From contig NW_014577946.1 in NCBI RefSeq assembly GCF_000485595.1, positions 44,183-65,936 on the forward strand: a DNA stretch of 21,754 nt. Direction: 5' to 3'. Position numbers and translations under genes: made by a program. The notes under the pieces are model-generated. The model was not told the origin of the DNA. It saw only the letters and a list, made by a program, of their open reading frames with translations, and made no database searches. Positions within the stretch are counted from its first letter, which is position 1, and every line of letters starts with the position of its first letter. This stretch comes from Priapulus caudatus. Taxonomy: Eukaryota > Priapulida > Priapulimorpha > Priapulimorphida > Priapulidae. Positions 8,118 through 18,226 of the stretch are shown here, one piece after another.

Positions 8118-11060
8118 ATGAAGAAAAAGAAACGTTCCGCACCGCCACCAGCCAAACCTGGAGTTGCCCGCCAGCACCTGCTTGACAACTACAGTGAAAT
8201 TCCTGAAGACGGGGACCTGAAGATTGGCCACGTGCTTTACCTCTTTCACGAAAATGAAAAATCGGTAGCAAAGACGATCCGTGCAATATGTTCAAGTCTC
8301 CCAGTGCCATGTGACATTGACCCAAATGCCATGAAGTCAATTGTAAATTCGTTCGAGTCGTTTCAAAATCTTGGACGGGAGGCTGACAAGCTAAGATTTG
8401 TGGAACTTTGTGCTGAGCATTTTACATCATTCGTAGTTCGCATCATCCCTACAGAGCCCATGGATACAAGTACTTCCAGTGACACGCCAGATGTGATTAT
8501 GCAGCCGCATCAGCCAGAACCTCAGCCGAGCACTTCCGTTGAGTGTGCAACAACTGATCCACATCTTTCGAGTGACACCTTGCCGAGTCATGCCGCTGTT
8601 GCAGAATGTGACACCTTACTCACTCCTGCCAGTGTTACTCCATCTCCAAATCTTCGTCATGGTTTTCTAACACCACGCAAACTAAGTTTCAAAAAGAGAC
8701 TTGATTTTCTGTCCAATCAACGTAGTCTGCAAAAGCAGAGATATTTTAAAAAAGTAGCGAAACTAAAAGCTAAACTTGATCTTGAGAGGGTAACAGAACT
8801 GAAATACATGAACCAGGCCCTCGCACGCCGCAAAGACTCGATGAAAGTTAAGGATGCAAAGATTACACTTCTCAAAAAGCAACTGAAACAAAATCAAGTG
8901 GGCACTGCAGAAGAACAATTGCAAGCCTTAAAGTGCACGCATAAACGGTTGAAGGAGTCAAATAAAGGAAAACGAAAGAACAGAAAAGTTTGTGAAACTG
9001 TGTCAAAGGAGGAACATATGAAAGTAAAAAGGCAGCTCAGTGAGAAAGAGGAACTGGTTAAGGATTATGAAAATGAGATTTGTGAACTGCGTGAAAAGCT
9101 GGAGGAAGTGCATTCTACGGAAAAAAGTGAGGAAAAACAAACAAAAAAGGATGGTAAAACTTACGGGACAAACATGCGTATGATGGTCTATGATTCAATC
9201 GTGAATCAGGTGCCAACCCAAAATATTCCCAATCTCATTCAGAATCATGCAAAACGATATGGTGAGGTATTGACGTCAGTCCCCCATAGGACCACGGTGG
9301 AGCAAATGGCGCGGGAACTGGATTGCATTGCAGATTTAAAAAGTGCAGAACTTGCAATGAAGACGAAAGACCTTACCTTAGGTTTCGATGCGACCACCCA
9401 AGAGGGGGTACACATTAATAGCATCCACTTCAACACAATATCAGAGTGTGATCTGGTAGCAGTAGACGAGTTGCCAGGAGGGACAGCAGAGGACTACCAT
9501 GGCCACATTACGGCCTCCGTGGATCACCTGGCTGATACGCATTCTGACTATCACCAAGAGGAATACCAGCATTGCCGATCGACAATCATCAGTAATATTT
9601 CGAACACTATGAATGACCGTGCTGTTGTTAATCAGGCCACAATCAGAAAAGTCAATGAGTCATGGGGAAAAACACTAAATGAACTAAACTGCCACCTACA
9701 TCCCCTTGATACCATTGCTAGCAAGTGCAGGTCTACTCTCAAATCCCTGGAAACAGAAAATGGTAATCTGTTTGGAAATGACTCCATCATAGGGAATCTT
9801 GTGCTGCAGATAAACAAGTTGCGTTACAAGGATGGGAAAGGGGATCCTAAAGGATTTAAAACGTTTCTTGACGACAATAACTTACCGAGAGGTCTTCTCC
9901 CCAGATATCGAGGAAACCGCCTGCATATACTGTTCCATATATGTGGAAAGTTATTCGAACATCATGAACTTCTGCTAAATTTTTTTAGCACTGGTGCTCT
10001 GTCCTGTGGTGGCCTTGTCTCTAGCTTGAAAAAAGACTTCGCAAGTAAAACAGCTCTAACCGAGATGCAGGTTCTTGGTCTGACTGGCAAACTGTTGACA
10101 GGCCCATGGATGCAGACATTTTACACATCAGCAGAGAACAGCATCAGTCATATGGATGGCGTTGAGATAGTGAAGAATGTGCTCTCAAGTCTTCGGGACA
10201 TAGCTTCTGCTCCATTGAACATTCTCCAGCAGACAAGAGATTTCTTTGGGGGAGAGCTTAAAGATGATGACTTAACATTGAATAAATTGATGATACAGCC
10301 TCCTAAGACTGAAATGTTCTCAGTCATGCTTGCCGCTTGCCTGAAATCTATTATTGAGGTTATTGAGAGACAATATCATCGATACTTCGAAATGGATGTA
10401 ACAGAACAGCTACGTGAACAGACCCAGTCAGCCAGATGTCACAACATCGATTCGGAGGAAATTATGGGGATGTTCAGTGCGGGAAAGGAGAGGGCAAAAC
10501 ATGCGAATCTTGACTTTCTTGTTGCACGGATGAGGGGAAGAAAGAACAAAGTTGTTGAATGGTTGGATGACATGGGCATTGAAAAGAGGGAGAAGATAGT
10601 GACTTGGGCAATTGGGAGGGGACGCAAAAAGAGGGCAGTGAATAGAAAAAAGGACAGTGAGGTTCGACAGGAATTGTCAAGGAGGGCAGCCAACAAGAGG
10701 CAAAAAATCACCGAGAAAGAAAGAAAAAACATTGAAAAGAAACTCAACTGTGTTGAAGCTGGCAATTTAAAAACTGTTTTCCCTGAAATAGCTGAGGATA
10801 TTCATTCAGATCTTGTTGGCATTCTTCAGGGGACTGTTGTTGGTCGAAACATCTGTCATACTTGGTATGATGAGGAAACAAATGAAAAGACGATTTGGTC
10901 TGGAAGGATTGAGAAACTGAAAAAGAGGAAAGGGAACATATATTGTTATAAGATAGCATACTGGGCTGATGATGGAAGTTATGAGGATGCAGAAGACTTC
11001 GAAATTCTGAAACTGGCTCTTGCAGCCGACCGCATTTGTGAAGATTTGCTTTTCTGTTGA
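8118..11060 (+). CDS. 980-residue multicopy-family protein, putative RNase-H-like transposase with Tudor/chromo-like C-terminus
   Basis: A single uninterrupted frame, ATG at 8118, just after an acceptor (ttttaatag, ending at 8104). Layout: a basic start (MKKKKR, possible nuclear signal); a helical N-terminal domain (about 15-110); a Ser/Thr/Pro-rich linker (115-185); a Lys/Glu-rich coiled coil (about 190-345); a conserved core (about 350-760) with LGFDATTQEG (D424), NTMNDRAVVN (D500), NELNCHLHPLD (C525, H526, H528), RGLLPRYRGNRLHILFH and LTGPWMQTFY; a very basic segment (800-875); and a C-terminal region (about 904-975) with HTWYDEETNEKTIWSGRIEK and IAYWADDG, resembling Tudor/chromo folds. 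The D...ND...CxxH order recalls hAT/KDZ-like RNase-H transposases; that is inference. I recall similar uncharacterised proteins in many copies in marine invertebrates. No TIRs were found. It is intact among wrecked neighbours, so recently active, domesticated or selected. A partial upstream duplicate exists at 7701. Confidence 0.8.
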   Translation: MKKKKRSAPPPAKPGVARQHLLDNYSEIPEDGDLKIGHVLYLFHENEKSVAKTIRAICSSLPVPCDIDPNAMKSIVNSFESFQNLGREADKLRFVELCAEHFTSFVVRIIPTEPMDTSTSSDTPDVIMQPHQPEPQPSTSVECATTDPHLSSDTLPSHAAVAECDTLLTPASVTPSPNLRHGFLTPRKLSFKKRLDFLSNQRSLQKQRYFKKVAKLKAKLDLERVTELKYMNQALARRKDSMKVKDAKITLLKKQLKQNQVGTAEEQLQALKCTHKRLKESNKGKRKNRKVCETVSKEEHMKVKRQLSEKEELVKDYENEICELREKLEEVHSTEKSEEKQTKKDGKTYGTNMRMMVYDSIVNQVPTQNIPNLIQNHAKRYGEVLTSVPHRTTVEQMARELDCIADLKSAELAMKTKDLTLGFDATTQEGVHINSIHFNTISECDLVAVDELPGGTAEDYHGHITASVDHLADTHSDYHQEEYQHCRSTIISNISNTMNDRAVVNQATIRKVNESWGKTLNELNCHLHPLDTIASKCRSTLKSLETENGNLFGNDSIIGNLVLQINKLRYKDGKGDPKGFKTFLDDNNLPRGLLPRYRGNRLHILFHICGKLFEHHELLLNFFSTGALSCGGLVSSLKKDFASKTALTEMQVLGLTGKLLTGPWMQTFYTSAENSISHMDGVEIVKNVLSSLRDIASAPLNILQQTRDFFGGELKDDDLTLNKLMIQPPKTEMFSVMLAACLKSIIEVIERQYHRYFEMDVTEQLREQTQSARCHNIDSEEIMGMFSAGKERAKHANLDFLVARMRGRKNKVVEWLDDMGIEKREKIVTWAIGRGRKKRAVNRKKDSEVRQELSRRAANKRQKITEKERKNIEKKLNCVEAGNLKTVFPEIAEDIHSDLVGILQGTVVGRNICHTWYDEETNEKTIWSGRIEKLKKRKGNIYCYKIAYWADDGSYEDAEDFEILKLALAADRICEDLLFC

Positions 11061-11251
11061 ACTTTTGTTTATATTGGATGAAACTCGATAATCTGTGACT
11101 TGTAAAATATTTTGGATTATGCACATTTTTGATGACTTTTTCATGTTTCTAGTGGAATCGTGCATGATTTATTCTGGTTTTCCTTGTGAATTGCTGCGCT
11201 AAAACCCATAAAATCTTCTGTCCCTGTTTTTTATAACACTTAAATAATAAA
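11061..11251 (+). terminator. 3' UTR and candidate poly(A) signal of the 980-codon gene
   Basis: The first 125 bases are duplicated at 7719-7843, which marks them as part of the gene unit. AATAAA at 11246-11251 is the first strong poly(A) signal after the stop. The true cleavage site is not visible. Confidence 0.4.
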
Positions 11252-13615
11252 CTCATTTAATAGCAATTAACCCTTTTATTCTTATTATGCTTTGAATAAG
11301 CTTTCTAAGGATACCAAGATCATGAAAATTGGTCAAGAAATAAGGAAGTAATAGGCTTTTGAGTGAAGTCATGAATCGGGTCACAAGTCAAAATTCATTA
11401 TCTGTTGTTTTAGCATTACAGTTAATGACCGAAAAACGCCGAATTGGGGGTCAATTAAATTGGTATAACTTTTTTATTTTTTGTCACAGAGAGTTGATCT
11501 TGGTATCATTGGAAAGGTATTTCCAAGAGCTTTACAGTGATGTCAGTTTCATTGAAATCCATTAACTTTTTTTTTTGCCACATACCTATAGCATGGTATA
11601 TCTGTTTGGAATTAACGCTCTGGGAACAAGCAATTAATTTACTGTTTGTCTGGAAAGAATCTGTTTGTTCTTGACCATGGTCTGGGGTATCTGCCACTGT
11701 TATTTAATGATGTAAAGGTCAAGGGTAAAAGTAGTTGTATGTCCGGGCAAAGCAGTAAGTTTGAATTTAACTGTACGATGTCATTTGTATGCTAGCTGTG
11801 AATTTAACTGTACGATGTCATTTGTATGCTAGAGTAGTTATCCAATTTTATAAATTCAGAATTTTATTGTAAAAGTATGCTATGTATTGTTTATGATGGA
11901 TAATTGCCTAAATAAATAAATAAAAAATAAAAAATACGTGGCCCGAATGATTTGTAAGTCTTTGTTATATATGAAATTCTCATTGGTTAGGCTACGGCAA
12001 CTAGGCTAAATAGTAGTTAGCTGCAAAGTCATGTCAAAATTGTTTAGTTCGTTATAATGACAATTCTTTATGTTTGTATTCCTTTTAGTTTACCGAATGT
12101 ACTCAACGCATTCGCGCAAAAGAATAAATTAAGCCACAATTAGTCAACCCTACATCTGCTATGTTGGCGTAAAGTTTTTTATCCGCATGCGCACCACAAC
12201 TCAGTCTTTTTAACTACCAAAGCTAAAAAGCCAAAGTTAAATTGCATGTTATTTCTGAGTAGCATACACAATTTCATAGTGTAACGTTGTTTTTGTTACT
12301 TTGACCATGTTATCGCATGGGGTCAGCCTTGACAAATGCCTCGTTATTGTCAAAGGCGCAAACAATTTGTACACAAACTTGAGAGGTAGCATTGCAAGTG
12401 TTGAGGTGCTGTCATACTGTAATTACAATTACTTTAATCATGGTTATATTTAAGTGGCATAGATGGCCAACATTTAATACATCATTTAATCCTCACAGGA
12501 AGTCTATTGGAGAGATGGACGAAAATTTCGTCACTGTAAGTTATTCTTAACTTAATTTGGATCTGAGATAAACTTTATTAGCACTTGTAATTAGTTGAAT
12601 TACATATCTTGTCATTGTTCATATAGTACTTATAGTATACATTGGCAATGGGGAAAATTAACGGTTTCTAACAAGTTCTAGTTCTTGACTATGACACGCC
12701 GCAAAAAAACATTACACTGAAATTACTATTGAATGTTGACCATTTACCTATGATCCCATAAAAGCAAGAACACGTTTGAACTTGCTGTACAAGCGTACTC
12801 TTTGGATTACGATGGGATTATTTATTATCACAAGTTATTTTATGTTAGTGTATATATCATATGTCATACTTCTACTACTAATACTACTATACTTCTATAG
12901 TAAGTCGGGGGAGTGAGTGTATGTGTCGAGCAGTGAGGACGCAAAATTTTCATTCTCGGCAATTCTACAATTTTCGACTAAATTCCTCCTGATAGTACAA
13001 TTCTCCCTTTAACCCAATATATAAGTTTTGCTCTATGTCTGTTGATATAATCAAATAAATAGCCAGATGTGTCTAGGTACTAGAACCGCTAGTCGCGTAA
13101 GTTTATAACCACCGGCGATCAGTTTGTTGCGACTATTTTGATCAACATATCAGAACAAATTGAACATCTCTAGGTAGTAGAACCACGAGTTGGGGCATTA
13201 TACATTAGGTGACACAGGCCTTGTTACTTATGTGGGTCATTTCACAGTAATTGACCATTTTCAGTCCCAGGTGCATTTTCCCTGCTTAAATTGCCTGACA
13301 ACAGAAAATATGATTGTTTTATTAATATTTGTAAGCACACATATATCTGACAGTTCAACTTTTAAGTCATTTTGGAGGGAAATTGGATTTTTTAGACATT
13401 TTTGTATCCATATAATGTAAAATTTGTGCTGTCCCTGTAGTCAAGGTAGTAACATCAAATGCATATTTCCACCACAACATCATCAAGATTATAAAGATTA
13501 TTGTGTACATGTGTAAAACGATCATTTGCAAACCCACATACTATGAAATTCCTTTTTCCATTTTTTAACCTTTTATTTCTCCTAATTATTAACCCATTTT
13601 GCCCTGTCCCCAGGT
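11252..13615. other. AT-rich intergenic DNA with minor repeats
   Basis: No gene is supported. Visible content: two 33-bp direct repeats at 11763-11795 and 11800-11832 (period 37, identical, GAATTTAACTGTACGATGTC...); an (AAAT)n patch near 11909-11935; a possible micro-exon at 12499-12535; and a short direct repeat TCTAGGTASTAGAACC at about 13071 and 13170. The ORFs here are short, low-complexity and lack protein-like composition. Confidence 0.5.
12499..12535 (+). other. Possible short first coding exon
   Basis: An acceptor (cctcacag) precedes 37 bases containing an ATG at 12515 that reads MDENFVT, directly followed by a consensus donor GTAAGT at 12536. The best downstream acceptor is tgccctgtccccag, ending at 13613. 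It would continue VVWSKKERRQALG and run to a TGA at about 13706, but that exon lies inside the large hairpin. Support is weak. Confidence 0.2.
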
Positions 13616-13759
13616 GGTATGGTCGAAGAAGGAAAGAAGGCAAGCCTTGGGGATAATTCTTTTAATCACCTTTATTATCAGCTTCAGTAAAACGATGAAT
13701 GAGAGGTGATTAGAAGAATTATCCCCAAGGCTTGCCTTCTTTCCTTCCTCGACCATACC
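13616..13759. repeat. Near-perfect 56-bp inverted repeat (hairpin, 32-base loop)
   Basis: Left arm 13616-13671 and right arm 13704-13759 are each 56 bases and match as reverse complements at 54 positions. One mismatch would be a G-U pair in RNA and the other an A-C mismatch. Similarity stops sharply at GGTATGG on the outside. High identity implies a recent origin. It could be a snapback duplication, a tiny foldback element or a long-stem RNA precursor. It starts three bases after a splice-acceptor-like tract and ends 40 bases before the Gag-like ORF. Confidence 0.85.
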
Positions 13760-13799
13760 AAAGTTCTGAAGAGATTGGATGAATTGATTGGATGATAGG

Positions 13800-14285
13800 A
13801 TGGATGAAGAAGAAATCGTCAAGAAGATGACGGACCAGGAGGAGCTCCTGCGATCTAATCGCAAGATTATTCGTGGAAAGTTGACACGAGTTATCAACAG
13901 ACTTTCATCTAAGATGGATGATAGTAGCCTTTCTAGGACACGCCTAGAGAAGGAACTGGTCGTTCTTCGGAAGGATTTTGCTGACGTGTCAACAGTCAAT
14001 GCCGAACTGTTTATCTTCCCAGGTGTGGATGCTCCCCGCCTGGAAGACCTTCACGAGGACTGTTACACCTTTGAGAAGAAGGCTGAGGCCTATATCGCAA
14101 CCCTAGCTGCCCAGCCTATGGCTACTGAAGATCATGGTACGGATGGTCACTCCGGCAGAACCACTGGTGTTAGTGATGTTGGTTCGAGTGAGAGTAAGAC
14201 TGTCGCTGGGGATGGAGGAGTCACTGGTGTCAGTGATGCTGGATCAGGTGACGGTGAGACCGTCGTTGATGAAGGAGTGGTGTAG
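13800..14285 (+). CDS. Gag-like N-terminal ORF of an LTR retrotransposon remnant, 161 codons
   Basis: The first ATG is at 13800; an in-frame stop lies at 13785-13787, and the TTG at 13788 is not a eukaryotic start. The protein begins MDEEEIVKKM. Residues about 10-100 are charged and helical, with RSNRKIIRGKLTRVINRL and repeated LxxL/ExxL spacing, resembling the N-terminal helical region of BEL/Pao-type Gag. There is no zinc knuckle, protease or RT. The C-terminal 40 residues are an imperfect 20-residue tandem (TGVSDVGSSESKTVAGDGG, then TGVSDAGSGDGETVVDEG), arising from a 60-bp DNA duplication. The frame stops at the TAG of TGTAG, the first bases of the candidate LTR, with purine-rich GATGAAGGAGTGG just before. 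It may be a deletion derivative. Family assignment is tentative; a host gene fragment is the alternative. Confidence 0.45.
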   Translation: MDEEEIVKKMTDQEELLRSNRKIIRGKLTRVINRLSSKMDDSSLSRTRLEKELVVLRKDFADVSTVNAELFIFPGVDAPRLEDLHEDCYTFEKKAEAYIATLAAQPMATEDHGTDGHSGRTTGVSDVGSSESKTVAGDGGVTGVSDAGSGDGETVVDEGVV

Positions 14286-14584
14286 AAACTACCGAGTTCT
14301 ACGCGCATTTTACTGTGTGTTCTACGCGTATAGCCGGTTTTGTGTGAATATTAATGAGGTGCTACATTTTTATATGTGAATCTAGCATCGGATATGTGAA
14401 TAATTAATGAGGCATTTATATATGTGAACAAGCCTCTAGCATAGCGAGTTACCGAGAGATATATATATATGTGTGAAGTAAATCTCAGTTGTCAGCATTT
14501 ACGTCAGCTCTTCGTAGTTTTATTCTGTACGTGACTTTTCCTCAAAGTAGCTGTTTAGCTACCACGATAGAGCCTGCGGCTACA
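14281..14584 (+). mobile_element. Candidate LTR (304 bp)
   Basis: It begins TGTAG and ends CTACA, a perfect 5-bp terminal inverted repeat with the canonical TG...CA. A purine-rich stretch (GAAGGAGTGG) abuts the left end, where a polypurine tract belongs for a 3' LTR. A TATATATATAT stretch at about 14459-14470 could be its promoter. Inside is an imperfect tandem of about 50 bp (GTGAATATTAATGAGGTGCT near 14344, GTGAATAATTAATGAGGCA near 14396). No matching 5' LTR occurs in the window, so the call rests on the ends and context. Confidence 0.4.
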
Positions 14585-14768
14585 AGAAACCCATCGCAAG
14601 AAATAGCATCACAGCGCAAGACTAACTAAACTATACTATACAATCACCGAACTCCATTTCATTTCTAGCGGCTAACCCCATTGAATTGAACTTCCTGCCA
14701 ACAAGTTCCAAAACGTCCGCCATTTCGGATTTACTTCCGGCCGCCACTTTTGTTGTTTACATCTGAAA

Positions 14769-15554
14769 ATGTTGAACATCAGATCAGTTTCGATGTTTTT
14801 AGCCTTGGGGAGGCTCAAACCCCCAACTATTGATGATACACAAACATTCAGTCAGAACTCTTCTCACTCTGCATTGTCAGCAGCGTATCAGCAGGGCTTG
14901 AACTTTCTGGCTGTAACTGTGCGCGTGACTCGGTTTAGGCCGGGTTTACCAGTGTTTATTCTTCAAAAACGATCAAGTACGTCAAAGCATGTGACCCTAG
15001 TTACATTGCTGTTGCTGCTGCTTCTCGCGGGCGATATCGCTGAAAATCCCGGACCACCTAAGCTTGCATCATGTTACCCATGTGGCAACTGCGAACGGAA
15101 TGTATCCTGGTCCCGTCGTGCCATATGCTGCGATAGTTGTGATATATGGTATCACAACTCATGTCTTGAATACAGCTCATCCCGTTTAAGCGAACTGGAA
15201 AAGTCCGACGTATCCTGGATATGCTCGAAGTGTGATATGCCAAACGTGGCATCATTCTCATTTCACAGCTTCATGCTTTCCACTGAGAATCGTTTCTCGG
15301 TGATAGACCAGGACACCTCCATAGCATCAATGGACTCCGCTTTTTACCTACAGTTTGTTAGTTCACCATTTGACCTAAAGTTGGCTTCGAGGCGATTTTC
15401 ATCTACCGCACCCAGTAACCATGAACCTACGAGCAAAATAGACATCAACCAACCCACGTTCAACACTCCTACCAACTGGCAAACAATGATCCTCAATTGT
15501 GAGGGGATCAAGAGCAAAACGGCAAATTTTGTTGCTGCGGTGGAGTATGTTTAA
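14769..15554 (+). pseudogene. Retrotransposon N-terminal region: 2A-like motif, PHD finger, start of endonuclease
   Basis: 261 codons from ATG at 14769. A hydrophobic run, VTLVTLLLLLLLAGDIAENPGP in effect, ends at residue 96 (15056). It resembles ribosome-skipping 2A peptides (consensus D-V/I-E-x-N-P-G-P), which are reported at the N-termini of several invertebrate non-LTR elements. Here the usual Glu is Ala. A PHD-type C4HC3 finger follows: C105/C108, C121/C124, H129/C132, C152/C155. The last 25 residues (MILNCEGIKSKTANFVAAVE) are the first strand of the APE endonuclease, cut by TAA at 15552. Coding-like sequence (PDVILGF) resumes right after, so the stop is a lesion and not the natural end. 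Confidence 0.75.
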
Positions 15555-18106
15555 CCTGACGTGATTTTGGGCTTTCTAGTCAAAACTCGATAGCTCGATT
15601 CAATCTGCAGAAAAATTTCCTACATGATATACGGTCTTCCGTAAAGACCGCACCCTCCATGGTGGAGGTGTGTTTATTGCAATCCAAGCTTGCTACGCTG
15701 ACTATTGCGAAGAGCTGAAGGTGGCTGATACCGATGCCGAAATCATCTGGGTAAGTCACCATGCAGAACGCTAAATTCCTGGTCATGGGTAGTTTATACC
15801 GCCCACCGAATGAAAACGCTGAGAAGCTAGAACAGCTCGATCTTTCCCTTCAAAACCTTCCGCCTCATTGCCACGACAAAACCATCCACCTGGGTGGCGA
15901 TTTCAACGCAAGCGGCATCGACTGGGATCTCAATTCCGTCGTCCAAGGTGCTGACCATCCAGGCGTTCGTCACAAACTTCTGGAAATCCAAGCGGATTAC
16001 TCCCTATCCCAGCTACAGCTTGAATCTACCAGAGGAAAAAATAACTTGAACTTATTTTTTACGAACTGGTCCCTGGTCAAGTCGGTTCAGACTGCCCCGT
16101 GGATCGGCGACCATGACATGGTCGTGGTGGAAGCGAACATTAAACCTATGCGCACCACCGCATTACCAAGATCGGTCGCACAGTTCAGGAAGGCAGATTG
16201 GCCGACGATCAGAGAAGCAGTTACCCAGTTACATTCCAACATTCTGGACCATGATAAATTTGAGCAGAACTCCGTAAACAATAACTGGGAACTCTTTAAG
16301 CTTGGGCATCTAAACATCACAAAGCAACTCATCCCTCATTCTACTGCCAGGAAGCCGAACAGGTTACCGTGGTTTGACAATCACATCAGGAAAGCTGTAC
16401 TCAAGAAATAATACATCACCAATATTCTGGATCCAAGCCTGAGTCAGCATAACCCCAAAGCTTTTTGGCGTTACATTAAGTCAAAGAGGAATGACGGCTC
16501 AGGTGTTTCCCCAATTCGTGAAAGCAGTAGGCTAGTTAGCGACCCTCGTACTAAGGCCGAACTTCTAAATAAACAGTTTCAATCAGCCTTTACCAAGGAG
16601 GACACAGAGAACGTTCCGTCACCACGTGGTGAGACATACCCAGCTATGTTAGACCTGGTGATAAGCATCCACGGAGTCGAGTTGTTACTTCAACGTGTAA
16701 ATCCGTCGAAGGCCAGTGGCCCAGACAACATTGCTAATAGGCTACTCAAGGAAGCAGCCCATGAGATTACCCCAATACTCACTGAAATATTCCAACAATC
16801 CTATTATCGTGGTGAACTACCAGCAGATTGGAAAGAAGCCAGGGTTACCCCAGTATTCAAGAAAGGTGACCGGAATGTCAGTGAGAATTACCAACCAGTG
16901 TCATTAACCTGTGTGTCGAGCAAACTCATGGAGCACGTCGTAAGCCGCCATATCATGGATCACCTTGATCGCTATAAGATCCTCTCAGCCTACCAGCATG
17001 GCTTCCGTAAGCTTCACTCATGCGCTTCTCAGCTCCTGATGACCACCCACAACTTCTTGAGTTCCTTTGATCGTAAAATTCAGGTGGATGTTGCAGTATT
17101 AGACTTTAGTAAAGCTTTTGACAACGTACCCCACCTGCGACTCATGAAGAAATTACATCAGTACGGCATCAGGGACATAAGCTTAACATGGATCAAGGAG
17201 TTTCTCAGCGAACGCACCCAACAAGTCGTCATTGATGGAGTGTCATCGGATAAGTTAAAGGTGGAGTCACGGGTACCTCAAGGCACTGTCTTGGGCCCTC
17301 TATTCTTCTTACTCCACATTAATGACCTTCCTGACGCCGTCGTATCTCAAGTGCGGCTATTCGCCGACGACTGCCTGATCTACAGAGAGATCCGATCAAT
17401 CGCTGACCAGATACAGCTCCAGCAGGACCTGGAACGCCTTCACGACTGGGCATCAACTTGGGGCATGCGATTCATCACAAAGAAGTGTAACATACTCCGA
17501 ATCCATCGACGAGCTGGTACTCCAGTTTCCTTCTTCTACGAGTTGGATAAGCATATATTAGAGGAAGTGACCACCACTAAGTACCTCGGCCTGAACTTCT
17601 CCTTCAACCTAAAATGGGATGACCACATCAGTGTGATTTGTGCAAAGGCCAACAGCACGCTCGGTTTTCTACGCCGCAACTTGAAATTTGCTCCAAAAAC
17701 ACTCAAAGAGATTGCATATAAGTCATTAGTTCGCTCAAAATTGGAATTCGCATCTATTGTTTGGGATCCATTCCGGGTCAAAAACATTGATAAGTTGGAA
17801 AAGGTTCAGAGAAGGGCAACCAGGTTTGTATGTAGAGACTACCGGCGTAACAGTAGCGTTACTAAAATGCTAGGAACTCTGAATTGGCCTTCTCTTGCTC
17901 AGCAGCAGTGCGATCAGCACATAGCATTCATAAAGAAGATAATATCTTCTTCAGTGGCGGTACCAGCTATGATGTTCCTCGTCTTGCTTATAAGACACAA
18001 AGGTTTGATTTTGATACATAAAGTCGTAAAGTTTTATTCTGACATTCCAACCGTCACTACAGTCCCTGCATTCCCTAGCTCGGATCCTCTCTCTCATACC
18101 ACGTGA
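15555..18106 (+). pseudogene. Endonuclease and reverse transcriptase region of the non-LTR element
   Basis: APE endonuclease pieces lie in three frames: PDVILGF (frame of 14769), YTVFRKDRTLHGGGVFIAI (15628 onward), then MGSLYRPPNE, HLGGDFNASGIDW and IGDHDMVVVE from 15761. A TAA at 16409 interrupts the frame, which then runs open through AFWRYIKSKR to the RT and ends at 18106. In the segment from 16646 the RT motifs are SKASGPDNI, ARVTPVFKKGDR, AVLDFSKAFDNV (catalytic D153), RVPQGTVLGPLFFLLHINDL and RLFADDCLIYR (D241, D242), followed by a thumb with DKLEKVQRRATRFV. All catalytic residues are present, yet the protein cannot be made intact. The C-terminal 50 residues look shifted out of frame after about 17960. 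The FADD box and single polyprotein layout fit CR1/L2-group elements. Confidence 0.8.
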
Positions 18107-18226
18107 CTCCTAGCGTCATAAACATACTATAAGGACACTCGATTCCTCCTCATCTTTGAAGAATAACTGCATAATGTTGGATGTACATTCATACTTATTT
18201 GTCACTTGTAAAATTAAACTTAAACG

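Larger units (their letters stand above)
14700..18226 (+). mobile_element. CR1/L2-group non-LTR retrotransposon, degenerate
   Basis: One copy, plus strand. It has a GC-rich leader (14700-14768), an N-terminal ORF with a 2A-like motif and PHD finger, an APE-type endonuclease, a reverse transcriptase, and a 3' UTR of about 120 bp. The UTR ends in AAATTAAACTTAAAC (about 18212-18226), a degenerate short-tandem tail of the kind this group uses instead of poly(A). The reading changes frame at least twice and meets several stops. The left boundary and target duplication are not resolved. The Gag/LTR remnant lies immediately upstream. Confidence 0.75.

Noticed and set aside
10439-11165. Minus-strand ORFs opposite the end of the 980-codon gene
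   Set aside because: Antisense shadows of an A-rich, Lys/Arg/Glu-coding stretch, producing Ser/Phe/Leu strings.
13788-13799. Upstream start of the Gag-like ORF
   Set aside because: The codon at 13788 is TTG. In a eukaryote the first usable ATG is at 13800.
13589-13999. 136-codon minus-strand ORF over the hairpin and Gag-like region
   Set aside because: It reads antisense through a hairpin arm and the better-supported plus-strand frame; composition is Ser/Arg/Leu shadow-like.
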